This document shows positions 35,748-45,305 of a stretch of DNA of 60,286 bases, piece by piece (the first letter of the stretch is position 1; each line of letters begins with the position of its first letter). This stretch comes from Aureococcus anophagefferens (lineage: Eukaryota; Sar; Pelagophyceae; Pelagomonadales; Pelagomonadaceae): positions 2,760,057 through 2,820,342 of the forward strand of contig NW_008705565.1 in NCBI RefSeq assembly GCF_000186865.1, read 5' to 3'. Under the pieces are notes generated by a model that ran no database searches, was not told the origin of the DNA, and saw only the letters and a list, made by a program, of their open reading frames with translations. Made by a program: the position numbers and the translations under genes.

Positions 35748-37994
35748 TCAGACGTGGCGGTGGGCCTTGCCGCTGTGCGTGTGGTGGAGCTGGGAGCCGG
35801 ACGCGTGGGCGTCGTGGTGGTGGTCGACGGCGATGGGCGGGAGCGTCTTGTGCGTCTCGAAGGGGTTGGCGGCGATGGGGTCGGACTCGGCGACCATGAG
35901 GGGCACGGCGTAGCCCTGGTACTTGCGCGGCCCGCGCGGGTTCTTGGGGTCGAGGGGGTCGTCCTTCTCGAAGACGGGCAGGTAGGCCCACTTGCCCTCG
36001 ACGGCGATCTTGACCTCGGCGCCGCCGTCGCCGGGCGGCGCGCCGAGGAGCTTGCTCGGGTCGGCGGTGAAGTCCTCGGTCCACGTCTTCTCGGGCACGG
36101 CGGCGTCGGCGCCCTCGGCCCAGTAGGGCACGGCGACCGCCGGGTCGACGCTTTGGACCGCCGCCTCGAGGAGCGTCGCGAAGGCCGCGTAGTTCGACGC
36201 GAGCGCGACGTGCGCGGCGCCGTGGCCCGTCGCGTCGAGCGCCGTCGCCGGGTGCGCCAGGCCGCCGTCGCCGCGCCGGGCCAGCGCGAGCGCGGCCGTC
36301 GCGTCCGACGCCGGCGCCGCGGCGCCGTCGCCGCCCGCGGCGGCGAGGAGGTCGCGCTCGCGCGCGGCGCCGACGAGCCGGCGCCCGAGCGCGTCCCAGT
36401 CGTTGCCGTCGGCGCGGACGTCGAGGCGGTGGCCCTGGTAGCCCCGCGTCTCCGTCGGCACGCGGTGCGGCTCCGACTTGGCGAGCAGGTCCTCGGCGTC
36501 GTCGCCGCCGAGCGCGCCCGACTGGAGCACGTGGCCCGCGCCGTCGCCGCCGAGGAGCGCGTGCGCGGCCCAGAGCTCGTCCATGGTCCGGAACTGGTCG
36601 CCGTAGATGTCGCGGCCCGCGGCCGCGGAAGTGTTGTAGAGCACGGACACGGCCCGTAGGAACCGCGACCGGTCGCCGGGCTTCATCTCCGTCGCCGCGC
36701 GCCGCGCGAAGCGCACGTCGACGGCGAAGACGGCGCGCCGCGACTCGTCGCCGGCGACGGAGACGACGAGCGTGTAGGCCCCGGGCTCCGTCACCGTGTC
36801 GTTCGCGACGACCGCGCGCCGGCCGGACCCGAGCGCGACGGGCGCCGCGCACGCGCCGTCCCCGTGGTCGTGGGCGTCCTCGGCGTGGACGTGCGTCGAC
36901 CCGTCGTGCGTGTGTTCGCCGGTCGCCGCTTCGTGCGCGTGGCCGTGCGTGTGGCAGTCGCCGTCGTGGCAGTGGCCGTCGTCCTCGAGCGCGCGGCCGT
37001 GGTCGTGCTCGTCCTCGGCGTGGACGTGCGTGGACCTGTCGTGCATGTGCTCGCCCGCGGCCGCCTCGTGCGCGTGGTCGTGCGTGTGCTCGTCCTCGGC
37101 GTGGACGTGCGTCGTCCCGTCGTGGGTGTGCTCGCCCGCGGCCGCCTCGTGCGCGTGGTCGTGCGTGTGCTTGTCCTCGGCGTGGACGTGAGTGGACCCG
37201 TCGTGGGTGTGCTCGCCCGTCGCCGCCTCGTGGGCGCGGCCGTGCGTGTGCTTGTCCTCGGCGTGGACGTGCGTCGTCCCGTCGTGGGTGTGCTCGCCCG
37301 TCGCCGCCTCGTGGGCGTGGTCGTGCGTGTGCTTGTCCTCGGCGTGGACGTGAGTGGTCCCGTCGTGGGTGTGCTCGCCCGTCGCCGCCTCGTGGGCGTG
37401 GTCGTGCGTGTGCTTGTCCTCGGCGTGGACGTGCGTCGTCCCGTCGTGGGTGTGCTCGCCCGTCGCCGCCTCGTGGGCGTGGTCGTGCGTGTGGCAGTCG
37501 CCGTCGTGGCAGTGGCCGTCGTCGTCGTGGTCGTGGCCGTGGTCGTGGCCGCGGACCTCCGGCGTCTTCTGCAGCGTGAAGACGAACGCGGGCCCGCCGT
37601 CGGGGCCGGCCTCGGCGCCCTCGGCGGCGGCGATCTTGTCCGCGAGCTGCCGGCGCTGGCCGAGCATCCACTTCCGCCGGTCCGGCGGCAGGTCCTGCGT
37701 TAAAGAGTGCGCGACGGCCTCGAGGTCGCTCCGCAGCGCGAGCGAGTTGGCGCCCGGCGCGGACTGGGCGGCGAGGTCCTCGGCGCCGAGGGCCGCGATG
37801 ACGACCGTCTCGCGGTAGGGCTCGAGGACGCAGGCGCCGGCGTCGCAGGCCGCGGCGCCGTAGGCGTTTTTCAGCACGAGGCCCAGCGACTCCAGCGACA
37901 CGTGGTCGTGGGCGTCGCCGGCGGCGCCGTGGCCGGCGTGCGCCGCGACGGCGGCGACGACGGCGAGCGTCCGCAGCAGCAAAACCGGGACCAT
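35748..37994 (-). CDS. Secreted histidine-repeat protein with degenerate tyrosinase-like domain
   Basis: A 748-residue protein with a signal peptide (about 1-18). After an N-terminal helical part comes a His-rich array (about 145-375): seven 27-residue units of the form HTHDHAHEAATGEHTHDG plus TTHVHAEDK, flanked by two GHCHDGDC segments. The C-terminal domain has FLRAVSVLYN, YGDQFRTMDELWAAH and HVALASNYAAFATLLEAAVQSVDPAVAVPYWAEG, which aligns with the tyrosinase/hemocyanin CuB region, but the His of the usual WHR is replaced by Asn, so copper catalysis is unlikely. The tail is again His-rich (VDHHHDAH, LHHTHSGKAHRHV). Binding of Zn, Cu or Ni in the lumen or wall is the likely job. Confidence 0.75.
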   Translation of the reverse strand: MVPVLLLRTLAVVAAVAAHAGHGAAGDAHDHVSLESLGLVLKNAYGAAACDAGACVLEPYRETVVIAALGAEDLAAQSAPGANSLALRSDLEAVAHSLTQDLPPDRRKWMLGQRRQLADKIAAAEGAEAGPDGGPAFVFTLQKTPEVRGHDHGHDHDDDGHCHDGDCHTHDHAHEAATGEHTHDGTTHVHAEDKHTHDHAHEAATGEHTHDGTTHVHAEDKHTHDHAHEAATGEHTHDGTTHVHAEDKHTHGRAHEAATGEHTHDGSTHVHAEDKHTHDHAHEAAAGEHTHDGTTHVHAEDEHTHDHAHEAAAGEHMHDRSTHVHAEDEHDHGRALEDDGHCHDGDCHTHGHAHEAATGEHTHDGSTHVHAEDAHDHGDGACAAPVALGSGRRAVVANDTVTEPGAYTLVVSVAGDESRRAVFAVDVRFARRAATEMKPGDRSRFLRAVSVLYNTSAAAGRDIYGDQFRTMDELWAAHALLGGDGAGHVLQSGALGGDDAEDLLAKSEPHRVPTETRGYQGHRLDVRADGNDWDALGRRLVGAARERDLLAAAGGDGAAAPASDATAALALARRGDGGLAHPATALDATGHGAAHVALASNYAAFATLLEAAVQSVDPAVAVPYWAEGADAAVPEKTWTEDFTADPSKLLGAPPGDGGAEVKIAVEGKWAYLPVFEKDDPLDPKNPRGPRKYQGYAVPLMVAESDPIAANPFETHKTLPPIAVDHHHDAHASGSQLHHTHSGKAHRHV
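36865..37494 (-). repeat. 81-bp tandem repeat array encoding His-rich units
   Basis: Six head-to-tail 81-bp units (about 37009-37494), then a spacer, then a seventh unit. Units differ by few substitutions (DK/DE ends, AAT/AAA, GRAH for DHAH), and the GHCHDGDC-coding spacer is itself duplicated, so the array grew by stepwise duplication. Confidence 0.9.
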
Positions 37995-38080
37995 TGCAGT
38001 ACTGCTACCTCTAGACGGCGAGGCGCTTCTCGAAGCCGCCGACTCGCGGCATGCGCCAGCGCGTGTCAAAGTGTTCAAGT

Positions 38081-38100
38081 TTGACTCAACTTTGAGTCAA
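38081..38100. promoter_or_regulatory. Palindrome of two TGA(C/G)TCA sites
   Basis: A perfect inverted repeat, TTGACTCAA and TTGAGTCAA separated by CT, located 87 bases upstream of the His-repeat protein start. TGACTCA is the AP-1/GCN4-type bZIP site, so a stress- or nutrient-responsive control is plausible but untested. Confidence 0.4.
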
Positions 38101-38317
38101 TGTGTCCGGCGCTGCTCGGTCCAGATGGTTCCCTCCGCGGGCCTGCCTCCCCTCCCCGGACGGACGCAGTCGAGCGCGCATCCCCCTCAATAACTAGTCC
38201 AATGCATGTGCCTTTTTTTGACTCGTCCGTCGGCGCCGTCGAGGCGCGCCTCGAGGCACGCCATCGCTCCCCGCCAACAAAGCGGGTCCCACAACGGGGC
38301 TTCTTATCGACAAACAG

Positions 38318-38344
38318 GGGGGGGGGGCACAGGGGGGGGGGGGG
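38318..38344. repeat. Two long G runs
   Basis: G10 followed by CACA and G13. The runs could form a G-quadruplex on the plus strand or reflect homopolymer length error. They lie 3' of the ankyrin gene. Confidence 0.6.
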
Positions 38345-38377
38345 CGCGGCCGCTTCTCGGCTTCCGGCGTGTCGCCG

Positions 38378-39919
38378 TCAGCGGGGGACGCGGTCCGCGG
38401 CGCCGTCGTCGCGGGCCGCGACGCCGACCTCGCGATTCTCGAGCTCCGGCGTGACCTCGTGGGCCGGCGACGCGGTGCCGTCCTTGGCCGCGGCCTCGAG
38501 CGTCGCCGCGACGCCGTCGTGGCCGTTGTCCGCGGCGAGCGCGGCGGGCGGCCGGCCCCGCCAGGGCCGGCCCGGGTCCGCGCCCGCGCGGAGGAGGATC
38601 GCGACCGTCGTCGCGCGGCCCGCGGCCGCGGCCGCGTGGAGCGGCGACGCGCCCGAGTCGTCGGCCGCGTCGGCGTCGGCGTCGGCGGCGAGGAGCGTGC
38701 CGAGCGCGGCCGCGTGGCCGTAGGCCGCGGCCGCGAAGGCCGGCGTCGCGCCGCGGTCGTTGCGCCGGTTGAGGTCCGCCTTGGCGAGCGCGAGGATGCG
38801 GAGCGCGCGCGCGTGGCCGTTGTGCGCGGCCATGAAGGCCGGCGCGGCGCCGTTCGCCGGGTACGCGCGGTCGCCGTCGGCGCCGGCCTTGAGGAGCTGC
38901 TCCAGTAATGGCGCGTGGCCCTGCTGCGCGGCGATGAGGCACGGCGTGCAGCCGTCGCCCGCGGCGCGATCCGGGTCCGCGCCCGCGACGAGCAGCGCGC
39001 GGAGCGCGTCGCCGTGGCCGTTCTGCGCGGCCGCGAGGCACGCGGTCCAGCCCGAGTCGTCGGCCGCGTCCGCGTCCGCGCCGCGGCGGAGGAGCGCCGC
39101 GCAGCACCGCGCGTGGCCCATTTGGGCGGCGATGATCAAGGGCGTACTCCCGGCGCCGCCAGCGCGGCGCCGCGGGTCCGCGCCCGCGTCGAGGAGCAGC
39201 TCGACGCACGCGACGTGGTCGTTCTGCGCCGCGATGTAGAGCGGGGACGCGCCGCCGGTGCGAGCCGCGTCGACGTCGCAGCCGAACTCAAGGAGCGTCC
39301 GGAGCACGTCCGCGTCGCCGTGCCACGCGGCGACGAAGCAGGCCGACGTGCCGTCCCTCGCGCGCCGGTTCGCGTCGCAGCCGTAGCCGAGAAGCAACCG
39401 CGCGACCTTGGCGCGGCCGTTGAACGCGGCGACGAGCAGCGGCGTCGCGCCGTCCGCGGGCAGCGTCGCGTCGGCGTCGCAGCCCGCGCTCAGCAGCAGC
39501 TCCAACGCCTCGGCGTGGCCCTGGTAGGCTGCCGCGTAGGCCGGCGTGACGCCGTCGTCGCGCGCGACGGACACGTCCGCGCCGCCCATGAGCAGCGCGC
39601 TCAGCGCGTCGCTGTGGCCGTGGATAGCGGCCGCGAGCACCGGCGGCGACCCGTCCGCGGCCCGCAGCTCGACGTCGCCGCCGGCCTCGACGAGCGCCTC
39701 GACGACGGTAGCGACGCCGTGCTCCGCGGCGACGTGGAGCGGCGTCCGGCCCTCGGGGTCCCTCGCGTTGACGTCGACGCCGTCGACGGCTAGAAGCCGC
39801 GTCACGTGGACCATGCGGTTGCTCGTGCACTCGCGGAGCAGGCGCTGCGCCGCCTCCGCGGCGTCGATAGACACGGGGATGTAGCCCTCCTGCTGCAGGT
39901 TGATGGCCGTCGTGGCCAT
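38378..39919 (-). CDS. Ankyrin-repeat protein (about 13 repeats)
   Basis: A 513-residue protein made almost wholly of ankyrin repeats (about residues 35-480), each of 33-34 residues with the TPLHVAAEHG / ALVEAGGDV pattern; many repeats are Ala-rich and have TPxxxAAxxGHA. The N-terminus (MATTAINLQQEGYIPVSIDAAEAAQRLLREC) is not an ankyrin repeat and the C-terminal 35 residues are disordered. No other domain is visible, so it is probably a scaffold or adaptor. No intron. Confidence 0.93.
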   Translation of the reverse strand: MATTAINLQQEGYIPVSIDAAEAAQRLLRECTSNRMVHVTRLLAVDGVDVNARDPEGRTPLHVAAEHGVATVVEALVEAGGDVELRAADGSPPVLAAAIHGHSDALSALLMGGADVSVARDDGVTPAYAAAYQGHAEALELLLSAGCDADATLPADGATPLLVAAFNGRAKVARLLLGYGCDANRRARDGTSACFVAAWHGDADVLRTLLEFGCDVDAARTGGASPLYIAAQNDHVACVELLLDAGADPRRRAGGAGSTPLIIAAQMGHARCCAALLRRGADADAADDSGWTACLAAAQNGHGDALRALLVAGADPDRAAGDGCTPCLIAAQQGHAPLLEQLLKAGADGDRAYPANGAAPAFMAAHNGHARALRILALAKADLNRRNDRGATPAFAAAAYGHAAALGTLLAADADADAADDSGASPLHAAAAAGRATTVAILLRAGADPGRPWRGRPPAALAADNGHDGVAATLEAAAKDGTASPAHEVTPELENREVGVAARDDGAADRVPR

Positions 39920-40717
39920 GGTTTTTTTCGCGTGTTTTCGCGCGGCGGGGTGGTGGAGAGGTTTCTCGGGGCCGGGCCGCGGCCGCGCGCGGTTTTTTTC
40001 GGTGCGGTGCGTTCAGGGGGGTGCGCGGCAATTGGCCGCGCCTCGGGGGGGGCGGTCGCGGCGGCGCGGCCGCCAGATGGCGCACTCTCGCGGGTTGAGG
40101 CAAAAGTGGGCACTCGGCCAGCAGGGCGGCTGTGCAGATCACAAATCGTGCGACGAGCTTCAAGGCGGTCAAAGGGGTTTGGTTGCCGCGCCGCCGGCCG
40201 GACCTACGTGAGGGACCAATCGCGCCTGGCGCTGGCGAGCCACTCACTAGTGCCACTAGTGCGAGCGCGGCTCGGTCCGCGCCCTGGGTTCGTCTATTTG
40301 GCTGCAGCTCCTGCGCCGTCCGAGCGAGTCGCGGCCTCCGCCTCCCGCTTGTGCGACCCCGTCGGGTCGCCGCCCCAACCGACGCGCGAACGGACTCCGT
40401 CACGCAGCGTGCAGCGCCCGAGCCAGGGAGGGGCGAGCACGCCGACGATTTGGACGACGTTGAAGCTATGATGAAGTTGCTACTGCGACTCGGCAATTAC
40501 CCCATCTCGATTGCCGCTTCGCTGGCGCCAAGGAAGGCGTCCACCAGCGCCGAACGCGTCGCGCACATCGCGACAGCCGTCGCCTCGCCGCCGCGCGACG
40601 CGCGTCGCATCGCCGCCGCCAAAAAACCGCGCCTCCCCAGGTACCGCGTCCATCATCAAGTTCATCAGCCTCATCGCCGCCGCGGCGTCGACACCGAAGC
40701 CCTCGGTCACTCCCGAC
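39920..40717. other. Divergent region between the ankyrin and SHMT genes
   Basis: A 798-bp region. A possible first exon for SHMT starts at ATG 40468 and encodes a basic, Ala/Ser-rich stretch ([18 protein letters not shown] onward) typical of a mitochondrial presequence, ending at a CAG|GTACCG donor-like site near 40639. I could not fix an acceptor that joins it in frame, so it is left as a possibility. The rest holds no gene. Confidence 0.4.
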
Positions 40718-42127
40718 ATGTCTGCCATGGCGATCAAGACCCACCCGGGCCTCAAGACGCTCGAGGAGGTCGACTCCGAGATGTACGAGCTCATCGAGCA
40801 GGAGAAGCGCCGCCAGTTCACGTCGATCGAGCTCATCGCGTCGGAGAACTTCGCGTCGCGCGCGATCATGGACTGCCTCGGCTCGTGCCTCACGAACAAG
40901 TACGCCGAGGGCCTCCCGGGCAAGCGCTACTACGGCGGCAACGAGATCATCGACCAGATCGAGAACATGTGCAAGTCGCGCGCGCTCGAGGCCTACCGCC
41001 TCAAGACCGACGAGTGGGGCGTGAACGTGCAGCCCTACTCGGGGTCGCCGGCGAACTTCGCCGTCTACACGGGCCTGCTCCAGCCCCACGACCGCATCAT
41101 GGGCCTCGACCTGCCCAGCGGCGGCCACCTCACGCACGGCTTCTACACGCTCGACAAGAAGACGATGAGCCGCAAGCCCGTGAGCGCGACGTCCGTCTAC
41201 TTCGAGAGCCTGCCCTACAAGGTGCACCAGACGACGGGCCTCGTCGACTTCGACGAGCTCGCGAAGATGGCGGCCATCTTCAAGCCCGCGCTCATCGTCT
41301 GCGGCGGCTCGGCGTACCCGCGCGACTGGGACTACGCCAAGTTCCGTGAGATCGCGGACGCGAACGGGTCGCTGCTCATGATGGACATGGCCCACATCTC
41401 GGGCCTCGTCGCGACGCAGGAGGCCAACGACCCCTTCCAGTACTGCGACATCGTGACGACGACGACGCACAAGTCGCTCCGCGGCCCGCGGTCGGGCATC
41501 ATCTTCTTCAAGAAGGACGCGCGCGGCTTCGAGGACAAGATCAACAACGCCGTCTTCCCGGCCCTCCAGGGCGGGCCCCACGAGCACCAGATCGCCGGCG
41601 TCGCCGTCCAGCTCAAGGAGACGACGAAGCCCGAGTTCAAGGGCTACGTGCAGCAGGTGAAGAAGAACATCAAGGCCATGGCCGCCAAGCTCGTGGACCA
41701 GTACGGCTACGCGCTCGCGACGGGCGGCACGGACAACCACCTGCTCCTCTGGGACCTGCGCCCCGCGGGCATCACGGGCTCCAAGGTCGAGAAGATCTGC
41801 GACGTCGTCCAGATCACGCTCAACAAGAACGCGGTGCCCGGCGACGTCTCCGCGCTCTCGCCCGGCGGCGTCCGCATCGGCGCGCCGGCCATGACGACGC
41901 GGGGCCTCGTCGAGAAGGACTTCGAGGCCGTCGCGGACCTCCTCCACGAGGCCGTGCAGCTCGCGCTCAAGATCCAGGCCGCCGCGCCCTCGAAGAAGCT
42001 CGTCGACTTCTCCAAGGCCCTCGAGGGCAACGCGGAGGTCGACGCGCTCCGCGAGAAGGTCAAGGGCTTCGCGTCGTCCTTCGGCATGCCCGGCCGCCCC
42101 TTCGGCAAGTACAACCCCGAGCCGTGA
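40718..42127 (+). CDS. SHMT: Serine hydroxymethyltransferase
   Basis: PLP enzyme converting serine and tetrahydrofolate to glycine and methylene-tetrahydrofolate; central to one-carbon metabolism and photorespiration. 469 residues from the chosen ATG. Clear stretches are [46 protein letters not shown] and the PLP lysine in [14 protein letters not shown] (Lys252), then [14 protein letters not shown]. The frame stays open upstream without family similarity, and an upstream presequence exon is possible, so the compartment is undecided. Confidence 0.96.
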   Translation: MSAMAIKTHPGLKTLEEVDSEMYELIEQEKRRQFTSIELIASENFASRAIMDCLGSCLTNKYAEGLPGKRYYGGNEIIDQIENMCKSRALEAYRLKTDEWGVNVQPYSGSPANFAVYTGLLQPHDRIMGLDLPSGGHLTHGFYTLDKKTMSRKPVSATSVYFESLPYKVHQTTGLVDFDELAKMAAIFKPALIVCGGSAYPRDWDYAKFREIADANGSLLMMDMAHISGLVATQEANDPFQYCDIVTTTTHKSLRGPRSGIIFFKKDARGFEDKINNAVFPALQGGPHEHQIAGVAVQLKETTKPEFKGYVQQVKKNIKAMAAKLVDQYGYALATGGTDNHLLLWDLRPAGITGSKVEKICDVVQITLNKNAVPGDVSALSPGGVRIGAPAMTTRGLVEKDFEAVADLLHEAVQLALKIQAAAPSKKLVDFSKALEGNAEVDALREKVKGFASSFGMPGRPFGKYNPEP

Positions 42128-42235
42128 GGCCGCGCCCCCCCGAACCGCGCCCGCCACCGACCGCCCCCGTCCTCCCCGCGGGCCATCGCGCCGGCCGCCC
42201 CCCCGCCCCGCCCCGTGCCCTAAACGCCGCAGCCG

Positions 42236-43660
42236 CTACGGGTCCCCCCGGCCGGCGGCCGCGCACGCGTCCCGCGCGCGCTTGTAGATCGCGTTGCAGT
42301 CCGTCGGCGCCGCGGGCACGCGCGCCGCGTCGAGGCGCCGCATGTGGCCCGGCCCGCCCGGCCAGGACTTGAAGAAGCTCTCGGCCGCGGGCGCGACGGC
42401 GACGAGGTCCAGCGCGCTGCAGTTCGCGGCGCGGAAGAGCCGCGCGCGCGCGCAGGGGTCGTCGAGGACGGCGCCGAGCGAGAAGCGGGCCCGGAGCCGG
42501 TCGAAAAGCGCCCCGAAGTAGGCCGCGATGCCCTTGCCGGAGACGACGCGGTCGTCGATCTCCTTGGCGCGCACGCGGAGCGCCGTCCGGTTCGCGTCCG
42601 GTAAGGCGTCGATTGCGTCGAGCGCCGCGAGGAGCGAGCTCTTGTTCACGGCGAGGTGCGTCTCGCCGTGGGCGAGGAGCGGGTAGTACCACTCGACGTA
42701 GTTCGCCTCCCAGAGGAGCACGACGGCGCCCAGCGCCCACAGGTGGTTCAGGTTCCGCGAGTACGAACCCGTCGTCTTCCCGGGCAGGTTGAGCACCTTC
42801 TGGTACCGCGTGTACTCGGGCAGGTCCACGAAGCCGCCGCGGTCCACGAGGTCCTTGGGCCGGTTTGCGGCGCGCGCCATGTCGCCGTCGTAGGGGTACG
42901 CGGCGCACGGGTGCCGCGCGGCGTCGCGCGGGCGGCAGCTGTGGCGCGAGACGCACCGGACGTCGACGCGGGCCGGCGCCGCGAGCGTCAGCGACGCGGC
43001 CTGGAGCCGCGCGTAGTTGCCGCCCTCCTCGGCGCAGAAGAAGGCCGCGCGCTCCGCGGCGGTGCCGTGGTCCGCGCGCGTCTCGACGTCCGAATCGTGG
43101 CTCGCGATCTCGCCGCGCCAGAAGACGCGGCCGTCGCGGCCGCCGTAGGGCCGCGCGTGCGCCTTGGCCAGGATCCGCCGCCGCTCTTCGTCCCAGGCGC
43201 GCAGGTCGAGGAAGTAGGGGTTGGGCGCGAGCACGCCGGCGTCGCCGTAGCCGTCGTATTTCGCGATGACGAGCACGGGGTGGCGCGCGAGCGCGTCGCC
43301 CTTGTTGTAGCCCTCGGCGCCGTAGATGAAGCGGTAGACGACATTCGGCGGGTCGACGCCCAGCGCCGCGAGGGACCCGACCATGGCGACGTGCTTGTTG
43401 TTCTTGTCCGTCGCGAGGAACCGTCTGTCGCAGTAGACGACGCCGTCGAGGACGAAGAGCGTGTTGTGGTAGCTGTGCTCCGGCCGCTCGATGAGGTCCT
43501 TGAGGTAGGCGAACGCGGCGTCCGCACTCTCCACGGCCGCGTAGCGCTCCAGCGACCGGTCGAGCTCGGCGTACATGGCACGAGTGCTGAAGGGCGACGC
43601 GACGCGCGCCGCGGCGGCGAGCCAGAGCCACGGCGCGGCGCGCGACGCCGCGGGCCGCAT
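42236..43660 (-). CDS. GT90-family glycosyltransferase (CAP10/POGLUT-like)
   Basis: A 474-residue secretory-pathway enzyme with an N-terminal hydrophobic signal (about 7-22). The GT90 features are VFWRGEIASHDSD (WRG motif), then YQKVLNLPGKTTGSYSRNLNHLWALGAVVLLW and the downstream VEWYYPLLAHGETHLAV, in the family order (sugar-nucleotide site then base). GT90 enzymes transfer xylose or glucose to proteins or polysaccharides; donor and acceptor here are unknown. Cys pairs in RCVSRHSCRPRDAARHPC suggest a lumenal fold. Confidence 0.82.
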   Translation of the reverse strand: MRPAASRAAPWLWLAAAARVASPFSTRAMYAELDRSLERYAAVESADAAFAYLKDLIERPEHSYHNTLFVLDGVVYCDRRFLATDKNNKHVAMVGSLAALGVDPPNVVYRFIYGAEGYNKGDALARHPVLVIAKYDGYGDAGVLAPNPYFLDLRAWDEERRRILAKAHARPYGGRDGRVFWRGEIASHDSDVETRADHGTAAERAAFFCAEEGGNYARLQAASLTLAAPARVDVRCVSRHSCRPRDAARHPCAAYPYDGDMARAANRPKDLVDRGGFVDLPEYTRYQKVLNLPGKTTGSYSRNLNHLWALGAVVLLWEANYVEWYYPLLAHGETHLAVNKSSLLAALDAIDALPDANRTALRVRAKEIDDRVVSGKGIAAYFGALFDRLRARFSLGAVLDDPCARARLFRAANCSALDLVAVAPAAESFFKSWPGGPGHMRRLDAARVPAAPTDCNAIYKRARDACAAAGRGDP

Positions 43661-43938
43661 CGTCTCGAATGCGAGACCGTTTCAGGCGAGCGCCGGGAGG
43701 CAGCGCTCAGGCATCGATCGCAGAGCGGCGCATCATCTCAATATTTTTGCGCGCGTTTGACATTCTGGTCGCTTCAAGTTACCAAGTTTTACCGGACCAA
43801 TGCACTGGGAATGCTTATGCGCAGCGCTCCAAGCAAACATCAGGAGCTGTCCGATGGAGCCTGTGCGGAGCCCTAGGCCTTGTGCGTGCTTAGAAACGCT
43901 GCCCAAGTAGGCCTTGCGCGCCGGCGAGCTGGGACCCC

Positions 43939-45237
43939 ATGTCCAAGGTACATGCCGCGCCCGAAGGTGGGCAGTGCGGCACCTCGCTCGTTCAAATCTA
44001 TGAGATGGTCAAAAGCCAGCTCGACCTCGAGGGCAACATGCCCGACGTCTTTTCGCGTGCGTGCGTCATGCTGGGCGTGTCGGCGGAGGGCCCGATCCTG
44101 GACCAGGCGGCGCGATGCCGGGCGGCGCTCCTCGGCGGCGGGTCGCGGCCGCGGCCCGCACCAGAGGACGTCGCGGAGGAGGCGCTTGTGTTGCATGTAG
44201 AGGGGCGCGTGTTGCATGTAGAGGCGCCTGTGCTCCCCGCGGTCACAAAGGTCGCGGGCGTGGCGGCGCCACAGCACGAGGAGATGGCGCGCGAGGCGAC
44301 GGCGCGCGGCGACTCGAACGTCGTCGCGCGGCCGAAGGTCCAGGCGCACGCCGAGGCGCAGAGCCTCCTCGATCCCAAGGCCGTGCCGCTGGAAAATTTT
44401 ATCGGGTCGAAAATAGTGATCGTTCGGCGCGGAGAGCCCGGAACGATTCACTTCGACATCCCGGAGGAGCTAAGGGCGGCGGGTGATCGCGAGTACCATT
44501 TCAAGTTGACAAGCGGTTCGGTTGGTATAGCCTACGAGGGTCCAATCAGCACGCATTACTTGGGATTCGGCGATAATCAGCGACGCATGCCTGGCACGAT
44601 CAAATTGGTGGCCGCCGAAGCAGCAACCCCGATGCGAGTAGTTCGCCGGCGATACATCGGTCTCGCAGGTGAGGAACCTCCCATCGTCTTCGAACCTAAC
44701 GGTGCCGCGATGCATCATGGGAATGGTCTCATGTTGATTGGTTCCAAAACAGCCGATGCGAGCTACGCCTTTGATCACCGTCAATGGACTATCAACGATG
44801 ATGGCACCATCTCCCTCACGAAAAAACCTGAGATGGTCATCGGCCATGAACTGCCCAGGGATGACAAGCAGTCATCGCCTGATTTTGTTGGCAAGATGAG
44901 CACAACCTCGCTGGAGGGCGGCTGGTGCAAGGTTGAATTTTGCACCTGTCTACCCTGTATTCTTACAGGGGTCCAGTGGAAAAGCTATAACAACAAAGCT
45001 CTCGGCCCGGATGTCATCGAAACGACGGGTCGTACTTGTTCCTTACTGTGCCTTCCTTTTTCCCTTTTCCCGAATCCATACCGCGAGCGCCGAGTGCGCG
45101 TCCCAATGACGAACACCTTCATGCACGATACAAACACCAGAGACGTGCTCCTCTATGACTCGTCTTGCTTTAACGGAAAGTGGTGTGCCAATGACTGTTT
45201 TCACTACTGCACCTTTCGCCTCTCGCCGCGATGCTGA
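43939..45237 (+). CDS. Hypothetical protein in a low-GC patch
   Basis: A 432-residue protein with no recognised family. The N-terminal third has GC-rich codons and a small internal duplication (VLHVEG/VLHVEA, about 44187-44230). From about 44390 the DNA becomes clearly AT-richer than anything else coding in the window and codons lose their G/C third-base bias. The C-terminal half is probably beta-rich (SKIVIVRRGEPGTIHFDIPEEL; PGTIKLVAAEAATPMRVVRRR) and ends in a Cys-rich part (WCKVEFCTCLPCILTG; CFNGKWCANDCFHYC). The half-and-half composition suggests a fusion of a resident 5' part with acquired sequence. Confidence 0.65.
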   Translation: MSKVHAAPEGGQCGTSLVQIYEMVKSQLDLEGNMPDVFSRACVMLGVSAEGPILDQAARCRAALLGGGSRPRPAPEDVAEEALVLHVEGRVLHVEAPVLPAVTKVAGVAAPQHEEMAREATARGDSNVVARPKVQAHAEAQSLLDPKAVPLENFIGSKIVIVRRGEPGTIHFDIPEELRAAGDREYHFKLTSGSVGIAYEGPISTHYLGFGDNQRRMPGTIKLVAAEAATPMRVVRRRYIGLAGEEPPIVFEPNGAAMHHGNGLMLIGSKTADASYAFDHRQWTINDDGTISLTKKPEMVIGHELPRDDKQSSPDFVGKMSTTSLEGGWCKVEFCTCLPCILTGVQWKSYNNKALGPDVIETTGRTCSLLCLPFSLFPNPYRERRVRVPMTNTFMHDTNTRDVLLYDSSCFNGKWCANDCFHYCTFRLSPRC

Positions 45238-45305
45238 TGGAAGATCTATTTAATCCGAGTCGGATCGAAAATAATGGTCGCGGGCGCGGGCGCCCGCGCC
45301 CCTTC

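Larger units (their letters stand above)
37995..38377. other. Spacer between the His-repeat and ankyrin genes
   Basis: A 383-bp spacer that contains a bZIP-like palindrome (38081-38100) near the His-repeat gene and long G runs (38318-38344) near the ankyrin gene end. No gene is supported. Confidence 0.5.

Noticed and set aside
35748..36860. Active tyrosinase/catechol oxidase
   Set aside because: The WHR-type copper ligand region reads NYAAF; without the ligand His set the catalytic claim is not supported.
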